Positions 1 to 9,644 are shown, numbered from the stretch's first letter. The stretch: 64,000 nucleotides of DNA from Neisseriaceae bacterium (GCA_016864895.1 CP046107.1:1123741-1187740); one strand, 5' to 3'. Numbers and translations: made by a program. Notes: generated by a model from the sequence alone, not told the origin.

Positions 1-1463
<1,463 letters not shown>

Positions 1464-1596
1464 TATCATTTGAAGGACTTCAGATGATGAAGGTTAATGT
1501 AACGGAGATATAGTGATTAAGATAGAGGCTTCTTGATTAAAGATAAGAAGATAAGTAGTAATAAAGAATAAAAAATAGAGAATATAAAACAAGATT

Positions 1597-1712
1597 GTTT
1601 GGTGGTCATAGCGAGTTGGCTCCACCCCTTCCCATCTCGAACAGGACCGTGAAACGACTCAGCGCCGATGATAGTATGGATTACCCATGTGAAAGTAGGT
1701 CACTGCCAAACT
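1597..1712 (+). rRNA. 5S ribosomal RNA
   Basis: A 5S rRNA of about 116 bases begins with 'ttggtggtcatagcgag' and ends with 'cactgccaaact'. The two ends pair as the terminal helix, and the conserved 'cccatctcgaac' and 'gaaagtaggtcactgcc' segments are present. It follows the 23S by about 130 bases and is followed at once by a strong terminator, the normal end of a bacterial rRNA operon. Confidence 0.95.
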
Positions 1713-1721
1713 AATTACAAT

Positions 1722-1769
1722 AAAGCCCTTGACTTATGCTTATGCGGTCAAGGGCTTTGCTTTTTTTTT
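1722..1769 (+). terminator. rRNA operon terminator
   Basis: The stem 'aaagcccttgac' pairs with 'gtcaagggcttt' around a short loop and is followed by a run of nine T. This is a strong intrinsic terminator just downstream of the 5S gene. Confidence 0.93.
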
Positions 1770-1912
1770 ACCGGATCTGCAGTTGGACAATTTGGTCGTT
1801 TCATTTGTTAAATACTGTTCATGGTTATTCCTTTTATATTTATATTTGATTGTTATATTTTTTATTTTTAGATGATAGTTAATGTTCTTTCAGTTCCGCA
1901 GATCACTAATTC

Positions 1913-1941
1913 TTTTGCTTAGTGAATATTATTGTTATAAT
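1913..1941 (+). promoter_or_regulatory. possible promoter of the Sel1 lipoprotein gene
   Basis: A perfect -10 hexamer TATAAT (1936-1941) lies 32 bases before the start codon. A weak -35 candidate (ttttgc, 1913-1918) sits 17 bases upstream of it. The AT-rich background makes chance matches common, so this is only suggestive. Confidence 0.35.
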
Positions 1942-1973
1942 TTCAATTTTATAGGTAAAAATAGAGAAAGTAT

Positions 1974-3359
1974 ATGAAAAAAAATAGTTTCTTGGTGTGT
2001 ATAGGGATTAGCATTTTCTTACTTGGTGCTTGTTCTAAGTTTAAATCAATAGAAAAACAGATTGCGCAATGTGATGGTGGAGAACTGGAAGCCTGTATGA
2101 AACTAGGAGAGTACTATAATAACGATATTAATCAATCAACTAAGTATTATAATCAAGCTTGTGGTTTAAATAGTGCAGATGGGTGTACTCGAGCAGGGTT
2201 GAATTATTTGATTGAAGGTAAAAATACTTCTCAAGCTTTATCTTTGTTTAATAAGTCATGTATGTTAGATGGTATCAAAAAGGGATGTTACTGGTTAGGG
2301 CACCTATCTCGTAATGGGATCCTAGTTTCTCAAAACTATCAAAATGCACTTCAATATTTTGGAAAAGCCTGCAATATTGGGGACTCTGAAAGTTGTTTAG
2401 CCCTTGGTGATTTATTTAGAGAGGGTAATGGGGTGCCCCAAGATTATGGTAAGGCCTTTGAGTTTTATGATCAAGCCTGTCAAAGAAATTACATAAATGC
2501 TTGTGTGAGTGCTGAGGAAATGAAAGAAGTGTTACAAAGGAATCAAGATAAGGCAACATTATACCAGCAAGCTATAAAATATGAGTTAGATTTGGCGCAA
2601 CCACAGAATTTTAAAAAGGCTCTTTCTTTATTTTTTGAATTATGTCAGCAAAATAATCCTGATGCATGTATGAAAGTTGCAGGATATTATGAAGATGGAG
2701 TAAAACTAGTTAAAAATTTTAATAAAGCATATGATTTCTATGTTAAAGCCTGTCATTTAAACAATTATAAGGGATGCACTAGAGCAGGAGCTTTAATTGT
2801 TAATCAAGGTACTAAATCGGATAAAAATAAGGAATTAGCTTCTTCTTTATTAGGTGAAAGTTGTAAAGTGAATGATATAGAAGCATGTTCGTTATTAAAA
2901 CAACTAACTACCAATATGGTACAACCTACTCTTGAATCAGACTTGAGTAAAGAACAATCCTGTTATAGTGGGCATTATGAAACTTGTTATGAATTGGCTA
3001 AGGAGTATATGAGAGAGAAAAATGTATTGCCGAAGGTAGAAAAGGCAAAAAGTTTATTGAGCTATGCTTGTAATAATCATATTCAAGTAGCATGTAGTAC
3101 TTTACGAGAATTGCAACCAATTAATCAGTCAACCCCCGTTATTCCTGAATCAAATATGAGCGGTAATAGGGGAGACACTATTTTGGAGTCTTCAGACATC
3201 GGTGAAAATATAAAACCAAATCAGAATAAGTGTGATTCTGATTTGGCTGATTGTGTTGATGGTGTATTACCTGATACATTAGGTAATGAGAAGAAAAGAC
3301 AAGAACAGGCGTCCCCATATCCGTCTAAAAATGAAGGACTGGAAGACCTGTTATTTTAA
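1974..3359 (+). CDS. Sel1-repeat lipoprotein
   Basis: The protein is 461 residues. It has a short positively charged start, a hydrophobic stretch and a lipobox ending LLGAC near residue 21, so it should be exported and lipid-anchored. The rest is built from Sel1-like repeats of the 'A..YY.KAC..g...C..lG.ly..G' type, about seven in number, each with a conserved Cys pair. A low-complexity tail (about 390-461) lacks repeats. An 'agagaaag' ribosome site precedes the ATG. Sel1 proteins are scaffolds for protein contacts, and periplasmic ones are known as immunity proteins for some type VI effectors. That role is inference here. No intact toxin is adjacent: the gene is followed by 1.8 kb of apparently decayed sequence. 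Confidence 0.85.
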   Translation: MKKNSFLVCIGISIFLLGACSKFKSIEKQIAQCDGGELEACMKLGEYYNNDINQSTKYYNQACGLNSADGCTRAGLNYLIEGKNTSQALSLFNKSCMLDGIKKGCYWLGHLSRNGILVSQNYQNALQYFGKACNIGDSESCLALGDLFREGNGVPQDYGKAFEFYDQACQRNYINACVSAEEMKEVLQRNQDKATLYQQAIKYELDLAQPQNFKKALSLFFELCQQNNPDACMKVAGYYEDGVKLVKNFNKAYDFYVKACHLNNYKGCTRAGALIVNQGTKSDKNKELASSLLGESCKVNDIEACSLLKQLTTNMVQPTLESDLSKEQSCYSGHYETCYELAKEYMREKNVLPKVEKAKSLLSYACNNHIQVACSTLRELQPINQSTPVIPESNMSGNRGDTILESSDIGENIKPNQNKCDSDLADCVDGVLPDTLGNEKKRQEQASPYPSKNEGLEDLLF

Positions 3360-5167
3360 ATATAAAAATATGATAAACTATAAAAGAAGAATATTGTTTT
3401 TTTTGTGTTGATAGCCGTTATGATGAGCCTAATTACATATTTTTGTTATAATTATATGAAAAATAAAACTTTTTCTTTTATTGGTTTTTAGTACTCAGAT
3501 ACACTATTCAAACGTAGGTTCTACGATTGGAACTGTTTGTTGAAATTGGTTCAATTATTTCCTCGATAGCTAACCCAGTGTTGGTGGATGTGCCCAATCA
3601 CTATCGTTATACTCTCCGGAATAAAATTATGACACCCTATAAACCATTATTGATATTTCCCCCGGAAATTATGATTTAAATATTGAAGGACTTTAATTAA
3701 TGATGAGGGTTCTTAATTTTGAGCCTCCTAATATACCAGACTCCATTTCAATACCTATAGCATGATAGTTAGCGAACAAGTGATGATAAAACACCTTAGG
3801 AAGATTGACAATTCCTTATATTGGATTAATTGCTAGTATTGGTAGAAGGGTAGATCTCTATCTAATAAATCCAAATCTCTGGTCTTGGTTCAAGGTAAAG
3901 ATTTTGTGAGATTTAATCATATTCAAGTTATGTCATCTTAAATTTTCTGTCCTCTACGATTGAATAGAAAATATAGAAAAAACACCTCTCGGTATTATTA
4001 CCCTTCTGATCAAATTCTATGAAATATCAAGAGTAATATTGTTTATGTTGACTGTGCTCAATTTATGGTGAACTTATGAAAAAGTTATCATTAGCTATGA
4101 GCGAAAAATATAGGTAGTTTCTATTTGTGTTTTTGGATATCCATCTCGATACTACAATATTCATTTACCTAATTTGCATCAAGGGAAATAATATTTATTC
4201 GGTGATTGGATCCATATCAGTGGCGCAATTCACTCGGTCAGTACATACAATCTTTTTTGATTGTACCTGTTTATGCCAGTGCAATAGTTCAGGTAGTTAG
4301 AAAATGTTAATTTATCCAGAGAGCCTTTCGTTCAACAGAAGTTAACGAATACATTTTCACATAATGAAATATTTGATGATTTAGATTTATTATGGGTTTA
4401 TTTCTGGATTAGTTGTTAAGGATAAACCTTGTGTAGGAAGCAGGCGATAACATACTAACTTATTAAATATTGGTGAAAAATATTTGATAATTCTTCATTA
4501 TTTTTACAGATGTCTGGATTATTAAATTGTTCAGGAATGCATAGACTAGATGATTTGTTTTCATATTATTTCAATTATCAAAGCGTCAGTTTTTTTTACC
4601 ATCTTTTTGAGTTGATGAGATTTAGACTAGTACTAATTTGAATATTTCTCAATTTTGTTCAAATCATACTGCATAAAAGATTCTTATTATGGTTCTTTAT
4701 TAGAGCTATGTTAGGATTTTTTACTGTTAATTGAGCTATATTCGAGTAAGATCTTATAAAGGAAGGTGGTATCGATGTTATATCGATGAAATACTTAAAA
4801 TATAAGCATAACCAAAAATTGTTTTGCACTGGTTGGTTGTATTGAAACGAATAATTTCAAATACAATAAAAACCAGTTGATTTGTCTTGTCAGGTGATGC
4901 TTGATGAGCAATTAAAATAAAATTTTGAACTTGTCAGTATTCATTAGGAATTCACCTGTCATGGTTAGAATTCTGGTGATTTTAAGCAAAAAAATATTAA
5001 TTAATTACTTACTAGGATCTCAATATAACTTTTAGGAATATTTTTGGGTTATACAATTAAAGAGCATAGGAAATCAATTAAATTCTATTTGCATTTTACA
5101 TCTAAAATGTATAGAATCTGCCATAGCTACGGGATGTTCTTGTAGCAAATTGTTGTCAACTGAAAAA
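3360..5167. other. 1.8 kb without an intact gene, probably decayed coding sequence
   Basis: No open frame of useful length exists on either strand. Translation of the plus strand gives stretches of protein-like sequence separated by stops and frame changes, for example around 3680-4300 and 4500-4900, which looks like one or more old pseudogenes. I could not assign them to a family. The gap lies between a Sel1 lipoprotein and a small exported protein, inside the accessory island. Confidence 0.5.
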
Positions 5168-5181
5168 AAGGAGGTATGACT

Positions 5182-5406
5182 ATGAGAAAGTTGAGTTTGG
5201 TAGCATTTTTAGCATTATTTTCAACTGCAGCGTTTGCTGAGGATAAGGCACCTAAAGCTAAGGAGACACGTAGCCTTATTCCAGCAGAGGTTGTGCAAAC
5301 TAGTGCAGATCTGACTGTGGTCGTTGGTTTCGCAAATGGTTTGTGTGAACTAATTATGAATATTGTCAAACTTCCAAAAACAGTACTTAGCCTCGGTGTA
5401 TTGTAA
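5182..5406 (+). CDS. small exported protein of unknown function
   Basis: The product is 74 residues with a textbook signal peptide (MRKLSLVAFLALFSTAAFA, cleavage after AFA) and a mature part of about 55 residues. The mature part starts charged (EDKAPKAKE) and ends in a mildly hydrophobic segment with one Cys. Two in-phase ATGs exist at 5176 and 5182. The Shine-Dalgarno 'aaggagg' ends one base before the first and about seven before the second, so the second is chosen. The gene has its own strong terminator. I do not recognise the family. The clean start, signal peptide and terminator make it a convincing real gene in a decayed neighbourhood. Confidence 0.8.
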   Translation: MRKLSLVAFLALFSTAAFAEDKAPKAKETRSLIPAEVVQTSADLTVVVGFANGLCELIMNIVKLPKTVLSLGVL

Positions 5407-5415
5407 AAGTAGATA

Positions 5416-5446
5416 AAATAAAGCACCTCTTAGGTGCTTTATTTTA
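5416..5446 (+). terminator. terminator of the small exported protein gene
   Basis: The stem 'aaagcacct' pairs with 'aggtgcttt' and is flanked by A-rich and T-rich tracts. It begins within 15 bases of the stop codon. Confidence 0.85.
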
Positions 5447-5857
5447 TTAAAATTATTGAAGAAAATCGGTATCAATTAAAAGATTTCTGGGGGGCAATAT
5501 TCCTTAAATAATGTAAAGTTTGAGTAAAAGCTCCTTTAAAATGATCGAGTGAATTTTGGTGAGTGCTTTGTGTTAGTATTTGGTTGTTACATGTGACTAA
5601 TGTTATAAGCAGCATGTGAACTTGATTTGTTATCCATTTTTTTTATTTCTTGAATGTTTTATTTGACTAGTCAATACAAGAAACATACGCTCAATACGAG
5701 ATTAAAAAATACGTAAATCATAATAGTCGAGGAATGTTTGTTGTCGATTTCCTTGCATTAGTTATAGTTTTTCCAAACATTATTATTGATGCTAAAAGGT
5801 CGGTGGCAGTTGAGTGTATCGTATTTATGCCGAGAGAAAATGGTGGATAATAAATGA
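5447..5857. other. intergenic or decayed sequence
   Basis: No defensible gene was found. The plus-strand frames leading into the toxin-like fragment at 5858 carry several stops, so part of this stretch may be the ruined body of that gene. Confidence 0.4.
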
Positions 5858-6013
5858 TTTGTTTTTGGAAAAGGTACAGGGAAGCCTACAAGAACATGTT
5901 TGTATAGAAGTAAAAGTTTAGATAGAATTAAGCCAAGTAACTTAGGGCAAGAAAGCATGGTCACTGTTTTGAATACGTATATCAAAAATAAACACCTATG
6001 TTTGGATAAATAA
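5858..6013 (+). pseudogene. C-terminal fragment of a lost gene, possibly a toxin
   Basis: A 51-codon open stretch, preceded in frame by a stop, ends with TAA whose last base is the A of the next gene's ATG (TAATG). Such a one-base overlap is typical of translationally coupled pairs. The fragment (ending ...TYIKNKHLCLDK) has no start codon with a ribosome site and no recognisable domain. I read it as the tail of a decayed upstream partner, most simply a polymorphic or type VI toxin whose immunity gene follows. The toxin identity is inference. Confidence 0.45.
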
Positions 6014-6318
6014 TGATTGAATATAATGAACTAGTTAAATCTATAACATTTTTTTTAGATTTCGGTCATGATGCCTCAGACTACAAACTAGATATATATA
6101 AAAATAATAAAAATCAATATTTCTCTGTTTTAAGTAAAAGAGAATTATTTGATTTGTTACTTTCAAATGGAAGTGTTACAGTGTCGGAGTCTTTTTGGAT
6201 AGATGATAGTGATTTCAATATAGATGAAAATGATTTTTTTGCATCTGCAGAGGATTGTATTAATTACTCCTTGGAAATTATATCCAAAAAAGCAAAAGAA
6301 TTTACTACCTACGAATGA
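6013..6318 (+). CDS. small acidic protein, probable orphan immunity protein
   Basis: The protein is 101 residues, strongly acidic (many Asp and Glu), with no signal peptide or membrane segment. It resembles in size and composition the cytoplasmic immunity proteins of polymorphic toxin systems, for example the stretch WIDDSDFNIDENDFFASAED. I do not recognise a named family. Its ATG overlaps the stop of a broken upstream frame by one base, which suggests it was once translated together with that gene. No obvious independent ribosome site is seen, consistent with coupling. A cytoplasmic immunity function is inference from composition and context. Confidence 0.6.
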   Translation: MIEYNELVKSITFFLDFGHDASDYKLDIYKNNKNQYFSVLSKRELFDLLLSNGSVTVSESFWIDDSDFNIDENDFFASAEDCINYSLEIISKKAKEFTTYE

Positions 6319-6496
6319 AGTCGAGCATAATGCTCAAAAATGAGTCAAAAACCTTTTTTCCTATCAAATCAATTTTGTTTTGCATCTATTTCATAAGTTT
6401 TCCTCAAAATATGTGGAAATCGTCACAAACCCACAAAAAACCCTCAAATTTGAAAATTTTGGGTATGGGTAAAAAAATCTCACCCCTTGCCCCCCC

Positions 6497-6521
6497 CACC
6501 TTAAAACGCGTTTTAGGCGGG
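6497..6521. repeat. imperfect inverted repeat next to the repA remnant
   Basis: 'ccaccttaaaacg' and 'cgttttaggcggg' form a nearly perfect palindrome centred on the CGCG of 'aaaacgcgtttt'. It lies just beyond the 3' end of the repA remnant and is more GC-rich than its surroundings. It could be a terminator or a plasmid control site. No T-run follows on either strand. Confidence 0.5.
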
Positions 6522-6544
6522 TTGAGGATATTTTGTTTCTTTGT

Positions 6545-6907
6545 GTGACCCAATATGTTTTGCTAGTAAATCCTTTTTTCTAACGGTTTTAATTTAAGAT
6601 ATTCCGGATTGATTTTCGCAATCCTTTTGGTTGTTATCTCACAATACAACCATTGGGGCAAAACAACTTCTATGTATTCGACTTTACCTGTTTTTCTATT
6701 TTTAATGTAACTGGAACTATCCAGAAGTCCTAACCCAGCACCAACTTCCTAAGTCTCAATGGTTTTGTTGGTTGATAATGCTGTACCCTTTAATCGTTCA
6801 AGGCTTTTTAAAATTTGGCTATAATTTGCACCATTAATTTTTCTACCTGTAGATTTCAAAAAATCATATCCGGTAAATGTAATACGCCTAGTTGGATAAT
6901 TTTCCTC
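6545..6907 (-). pseudogene. remnant of a plasmid replication initiator (RepA, RPA family)
   Basis: The minus strand encodes a fragment resembling the core of replication initiator protein A: RRITFTGYDFLKSTGR, then a segment with LKSLERLKGTALSTN, then GAGLGLLDSS and a segment with KINPEYLKLKPLEKRIY. In this family those blocks form winged-helix DNA-binding domains that recognise plasmid origins. An in-frame TAG interrupts it after NKTIET, and a frameshift follows KRIY, so it is dead. The 5' part is cut off where the IS605-family element begins, and no N-terminal part was found beyond the far end of the element. It indicates that plasmid DNA was once integrated here. Confidence 0.7.
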
Positions 6908-7060
6908 TTGACGTCCTCGCCGGCCTAAAGAGCAGGGATTCCTACGGTGTTTAGCAGTATTGCTAACTCACTTCGGTGGGTTCCTGTTGCTGATGACCTT
7001 ACTGCATCATTCACTTCACAGGCTAACCGGGCACATCCTGCCCTTAATATATTTATCGCT
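6907..7060 (-). ncRNA. possible right-end guide RNA (omega RNA) of tnpB
   Basis: In this family a noncoding RNA overlapping the 3' end of tnpB and ending at the element's right end guides TnpB to DNA. The corresponding region is present and its terminal structure-forming sequence looks intact. The guide would be read from the flanking repA remnant, beginning 'aggaaaattatcc'. Only position and family knowledge support this, and the 5' limit is arbitrary. Confidence 0.35.
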
Positions 7061-8152
7061 CCAACCTCATCTGCATTTAATTTATATCCACATGCAACAC
7101 ATTCAAAGTTTGATTGCGTTTGACGGTTCTGTGCACTTATATGCCCGCATTTTGGGCAAGTACGACTGGTATTCTTAGGATTCACTGCTACTAAATGACC
7201 TCCTCGCCATAACAGTTTATAGTCCAGTTGCCTTCTAAATTCATACCATGATTGATCTAGGATAGAACGATTTAATCCCGATTTTTGCTTTACTCTTTTA
7301 CCAGGATGAGTCATATCCCCCTTTGCAGACTTAGATATGTGACCAACCTGCAAATCTTCTACATACACAATGGCGTGGTTTTTGCTAATTTGAGCAGAGA
7401 TTTGATGAAGGTAATGACGTCTAATATTGGCTATTCTCGAGTGTAAGCGTGATACTTTATTTTTTGCTTTTTTCCAGTTGTGACTCAATGGCGTCTTATG
7501 GCTCATTTGACATTGCAGTTTAGCTAACTGACGTTGTGCCGTTTTAAAACGATTGATAGGCTCAAAGTATTGACCGTTACTTAAGGTTGCAAAACGGGTA
7601 ATCCCCATATCTATATACCCACTTCATTACCTAATGGTATTGGTAGTTCAACATCATATTCCGTTTGTATAGCAACATACCACTTTCCACACTTGTGACT
7701 AATGGTAACGTTTTTAATTGAACCAATGACATGACGACTATTACGGTATCTTACCCAGCCTATTTTGGGTAAATACAAACGGTTGTTACCTTGTTCTAGT
7801 TTTACACCTTGGGGAAATCTAAAGCTTTCTTTCAATCCCTTTTTCTTAAACTTAGGAAAACTAGAACGTTTGGCAAAGAAATTCCGAAAAGAGGCTTCTA
7901 GATCTTTTAAGGATTGTTGTAACACTTGACTATGGCAATCTTTAAGCCATTTGAACTCATCTTTCCATTTAGGTAGTAAGCTCGATATTTTACTGTAGCA
8001 GAATTTGAAACCGTTATCAGCCTCATAGTGCTTATTCTGCCAATCTAAAGCATGATTAAATACAAAACAAGAACAACCACAAACTGCTTCATTTTGCGAA
8101 TATGTTCACCATTAGGTATTAACTCAAATTTAAAATCTTTTTTGATTTGCAT
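6925..8152 (-). pseudogene. tnpB: RNA-guided nuclease TnpB, frameshifted
   Basis: The gene starts at the ATG at 8152 (MQIKKDFKFELIPNG). A single-base loss near 8080 shifts the frame at the KQFCGC position. The frame resumes from about 8077 through WQNKHYE to GNEVGI, where a second indel near 7610 creates a TAG. It then continues as DMGITRF to the end. All catalytic landmarks are still encoded: the RuvC Asp beside MGIT, the Glu in VYVEDL, the four-Cys zinc finger (CPKCG ... CVACG) and the last Asp in LNADEVG. Repair of two indels would give a protein of about 405 residues, normal for TnpB. The fresh look of the sequence suggests recent inactivation, or sequencing error at one of the two sites. 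Confidence 0.85.
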
Positions 8153-8278
8153 GTCTTGATTATCTAATGAACTATGAATAGTCAATAAGATAGCATAGAC
8201 ACTAAAAGACGGAATAACCACTTTGTGGTTACGCCTTATATCCCCGCCCTGAAGGACGGGGTCTTACGGCGAGCATGA

Positions 8279-8308
8279 CAAAAAAATCCCCACCTTGTGG
8301 TGGGGATA
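8279..8308 (-). terminator. terminator of the lipoprotein gene
   Basis: On the minus strand 'atccccaccacaaggtggggat' forms a strong hairpin followed by seven T. It starts four bases beyond the stop of the minus-strand gene at 8312. Confidence 0.88.
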
Positions 8309-8311
8309 ATA

Positions 8312-8758
8312 CTATTTTAAATTACGACCGAATTGGTATAGATCATATTTTATACAATCGGCAGTTAATGAGTTAACTGTTGGTGCTTCTTCCATTTCTA
8401 TATCCTTCTCACTCCTTTCTTCATCATCATCTTCTTTAAAGCTATTTATTGCTTTTTTCCTGCATTTTATTTTAATTTTATTAAGCTCAGTATCCAGAAT
8501 TGACTCTGATTTATTTAGGTTAATTAATTTTTGTTTAATATTTTTCTTAATTTTATCTATTCCAATTTCCAAACAATAAGTTAATCCGTCGAAACTATTG
8601 ATGTTATCCCGCATACATTTTTTCTCATTTTCGTCATTTTCATATTCTTTTGGTGCAAAAAAATCATTAATAGAATTAGCTTTAGTCATATTAACATTTT
8701 TGGCACAAGCGGTAGAGCCAATCAGTAAACATGTTAGCAATACATAATTTTTAAACAT
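8312..8758 (-). CDS. exported protein, probable immunity protein of a cell-wall-targeting effector
   Basis: The protein is 148 residues. It has an N-terminal signal (MFKNYVLLTCLLIGSTACA) with a Cys in a poor lipobox (STAC), so it is either a lipoprotein or a normal exported protein. The mature part is charged and carries spaced Cys residues (KKCMRD, YCLEIGID, IKCRKK, DCIKYD) recalling LprI/DUF1311-type lysozyme-inhibitor proteins, though I cannot confirm the family. The ATG directly follows the stop of a broken muramidase-like effector gene on the same strand (TAA then ATG), the arrangement of an effector-immunity pair. A periplasmic location suits protection against a peptidoglycan hydrolase. 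It has its own terminator. Confidence 0.7.
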   Translation of the reverse strand: MFKNYVLLTCLLIGSTACAKNVNMTKANSINDFFAPKEYENDENEKKCMRDNINSFDGLTYCLEIGIDKIKKNIKQKLINLNKSESILDTELNKIKIKCRKKAINSFKEDDDEERSEKDIEMEEAPTVNSLTADCIKYDLYQFGRNLK

Positions 8759-9183
8759 TTAATTCTCTTTCATCATTTGATATTTTCGATCTAATTTGAA
8801 TAAATCTTGTCTTTCTTTTTTACCTATGCACTCCTGCTCGCATGATTCATTCTGATAGTTTCTATATTTGACTTCTCTTTTGTCTTGTACCGCATTAATA
8901 ATTTGAATATCGGTCATTTTGTTAACATCTTTTCCTTTTAAGGATTTTAAATAACATCTGTATTTGCTCCATGCTGGACACTAGAGCTCCAAATTAAATC
9001 TTGTATGGCGATTCCTCTATTAGACAGATCTATACCATGCTTTTTTAATTTCCTCAATTGTGGTTCGTAGTGAGTTCTTTTAATAAAGTCATGTTGATCT
9101 TTCTCAAATCCGATGGGATCTCTTTTATTATAATAAAATGGAAGATTAAAAAATGCAGGAGTTTCATTTTTAAAAACAGCTAA
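8759..9183 (-). pseudogene. C-terminal fragment of a peptidoglycan-hydrolase-like effector
   Basis: The minus strand encodes a segment beginning NETPAFFNLPFYYNKRDP and continuing FEKDQHDFIKRTHYEP, then a region with AIQDLIWSSSVQHG, then (in another frame) LKGKDVNKMTDIQIINAVQD and a tail reaching a TAA at 8759-8761. The pattern of F..dQhdFI..thY.P, DliWS.SVQHG and K.sD..ii.av is what I recall from lysozyme/chitosanase-like domains at the ends of VgrG and other secreted effectors. A one-base indel near 8960 separates the two parts. The N-terminal body is absent and the sequence stops abruptly at about 9183, so the gene is a truncated, frameshifted remnant. The downstream exported protein is its likely immunity partner. 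Confidence 0.55.
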
Positions 9184-9184
9184 C

Positions 9185-9499
9185 TTGATTGGTAGCAGAA
9201 ATCCTTTACGTCATAAATATATTAACGAATTAATTTATAATATACTCTTAGATGGCGATGAAAACTTTCAATATATGGAAAATTCCATATTGCCATATTT
9301 GAACGTTATAAATAATAATTTGACTATGGAATATGATGAAATAGAGCGATCATTTATTCTTTTAGGAGAAATCTGTGTGAGAAACCATGATATTGATAAA
9401 GCAAAAGAAATTCTAGATAATGGACTAGAAGTGCTGCCAAACAATGAATCTTTAAAAGAAAATTTAAAAATCGTTTTAGCCCAGATTCTAGCAATCTAA
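9185..9499 (+). CDS. small TPR-like protein, possibly truncated
   Basis: The frame encodes 104 residues and begins with TTG at 9185, with no convincing ribosome site. The C-terminal half (ERSFILLGEICVRNHDIDKA ... LDNGLEVLPNN) has the helical spacing of a tetratricopeptide repeat. There is no signal peptide. Its 5' end coincides with the abrupt break of the minus-strand effector remnant, so the real N-terminus may have been lost at a rearrangement junction. The function is unknown. Confidence 0.5.
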   Translation: MIGSRNPLRHKYINELIYNILLDGDENFQYMENSILPYLNVINNNLTMEYDEIERSFILLGEICVRNHDIDKAKEILDNGLEVLPNNESLKENLKIVLAQILAI

Positions 9500-9559
9500 C
9501 CTTAGATGGAAATTATTTTTAAAGCGAAAAAACCAACTCGGTTGACAAGATAACTAAGA

Positions 9560-9644
9560 TGGTGCGGAAGGAGAGACTCGAACTCTCACACCTTGCGGCG
9601 CTAGATCCTAAGTCTAGTGCGTCTACCAATTTCGCCACTTCCGC
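9560..9644 (-). tRNA. tRNA-Leu (anticodon UAG)
   Basis: On the minus strand GCGGAAG pairs with CTTCCGC to close the acceptor stem, followed by an encoded ACCA. The anticodon stem CTAGA/TCTAG encloses a loop with TAG at the anticodon position. The long variable arm (cgccgcaaggtgt) is the class II feature of leucine tRNAs. Its 3' end faces the accessory island. Confidence 0.95.

Larger units (their letters stand above)
6907..8275 (-). mobile_element. IS605/IS1341-type insertion element carrying only tnpB
   Basis: The element is read on the minus strand. Its left side has the hairpin 'ccccgccctgaaggacgggg' (8242-8261) followed by 'gtcttacggcg', and a second hairpin at 8214-8230. Its right end reads 'gccggcgaggacgtcaag' on the minus strand, a signature end of IS200/IS605-family elements. 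No tnpA transposase is present between the ends, so it would depend on one supplied elsewhere. It abuts the 5' side of the repA remnant. The exact left boundary is uncertain by about 10-15 bases. Confidence 0.75.

Noticed and set aside
5758..5985. 75-codon minus-strand frame
   Set aside because: It is antisense to the toxin-tail fragment that couples to the next gene, and its residues look random.
6315..6548. 77-codon plus-strand frame after the acidic protein
   Set aside because: Low-complexity translation across the palindrome and the antisense repA remnant, with no family resemblance.
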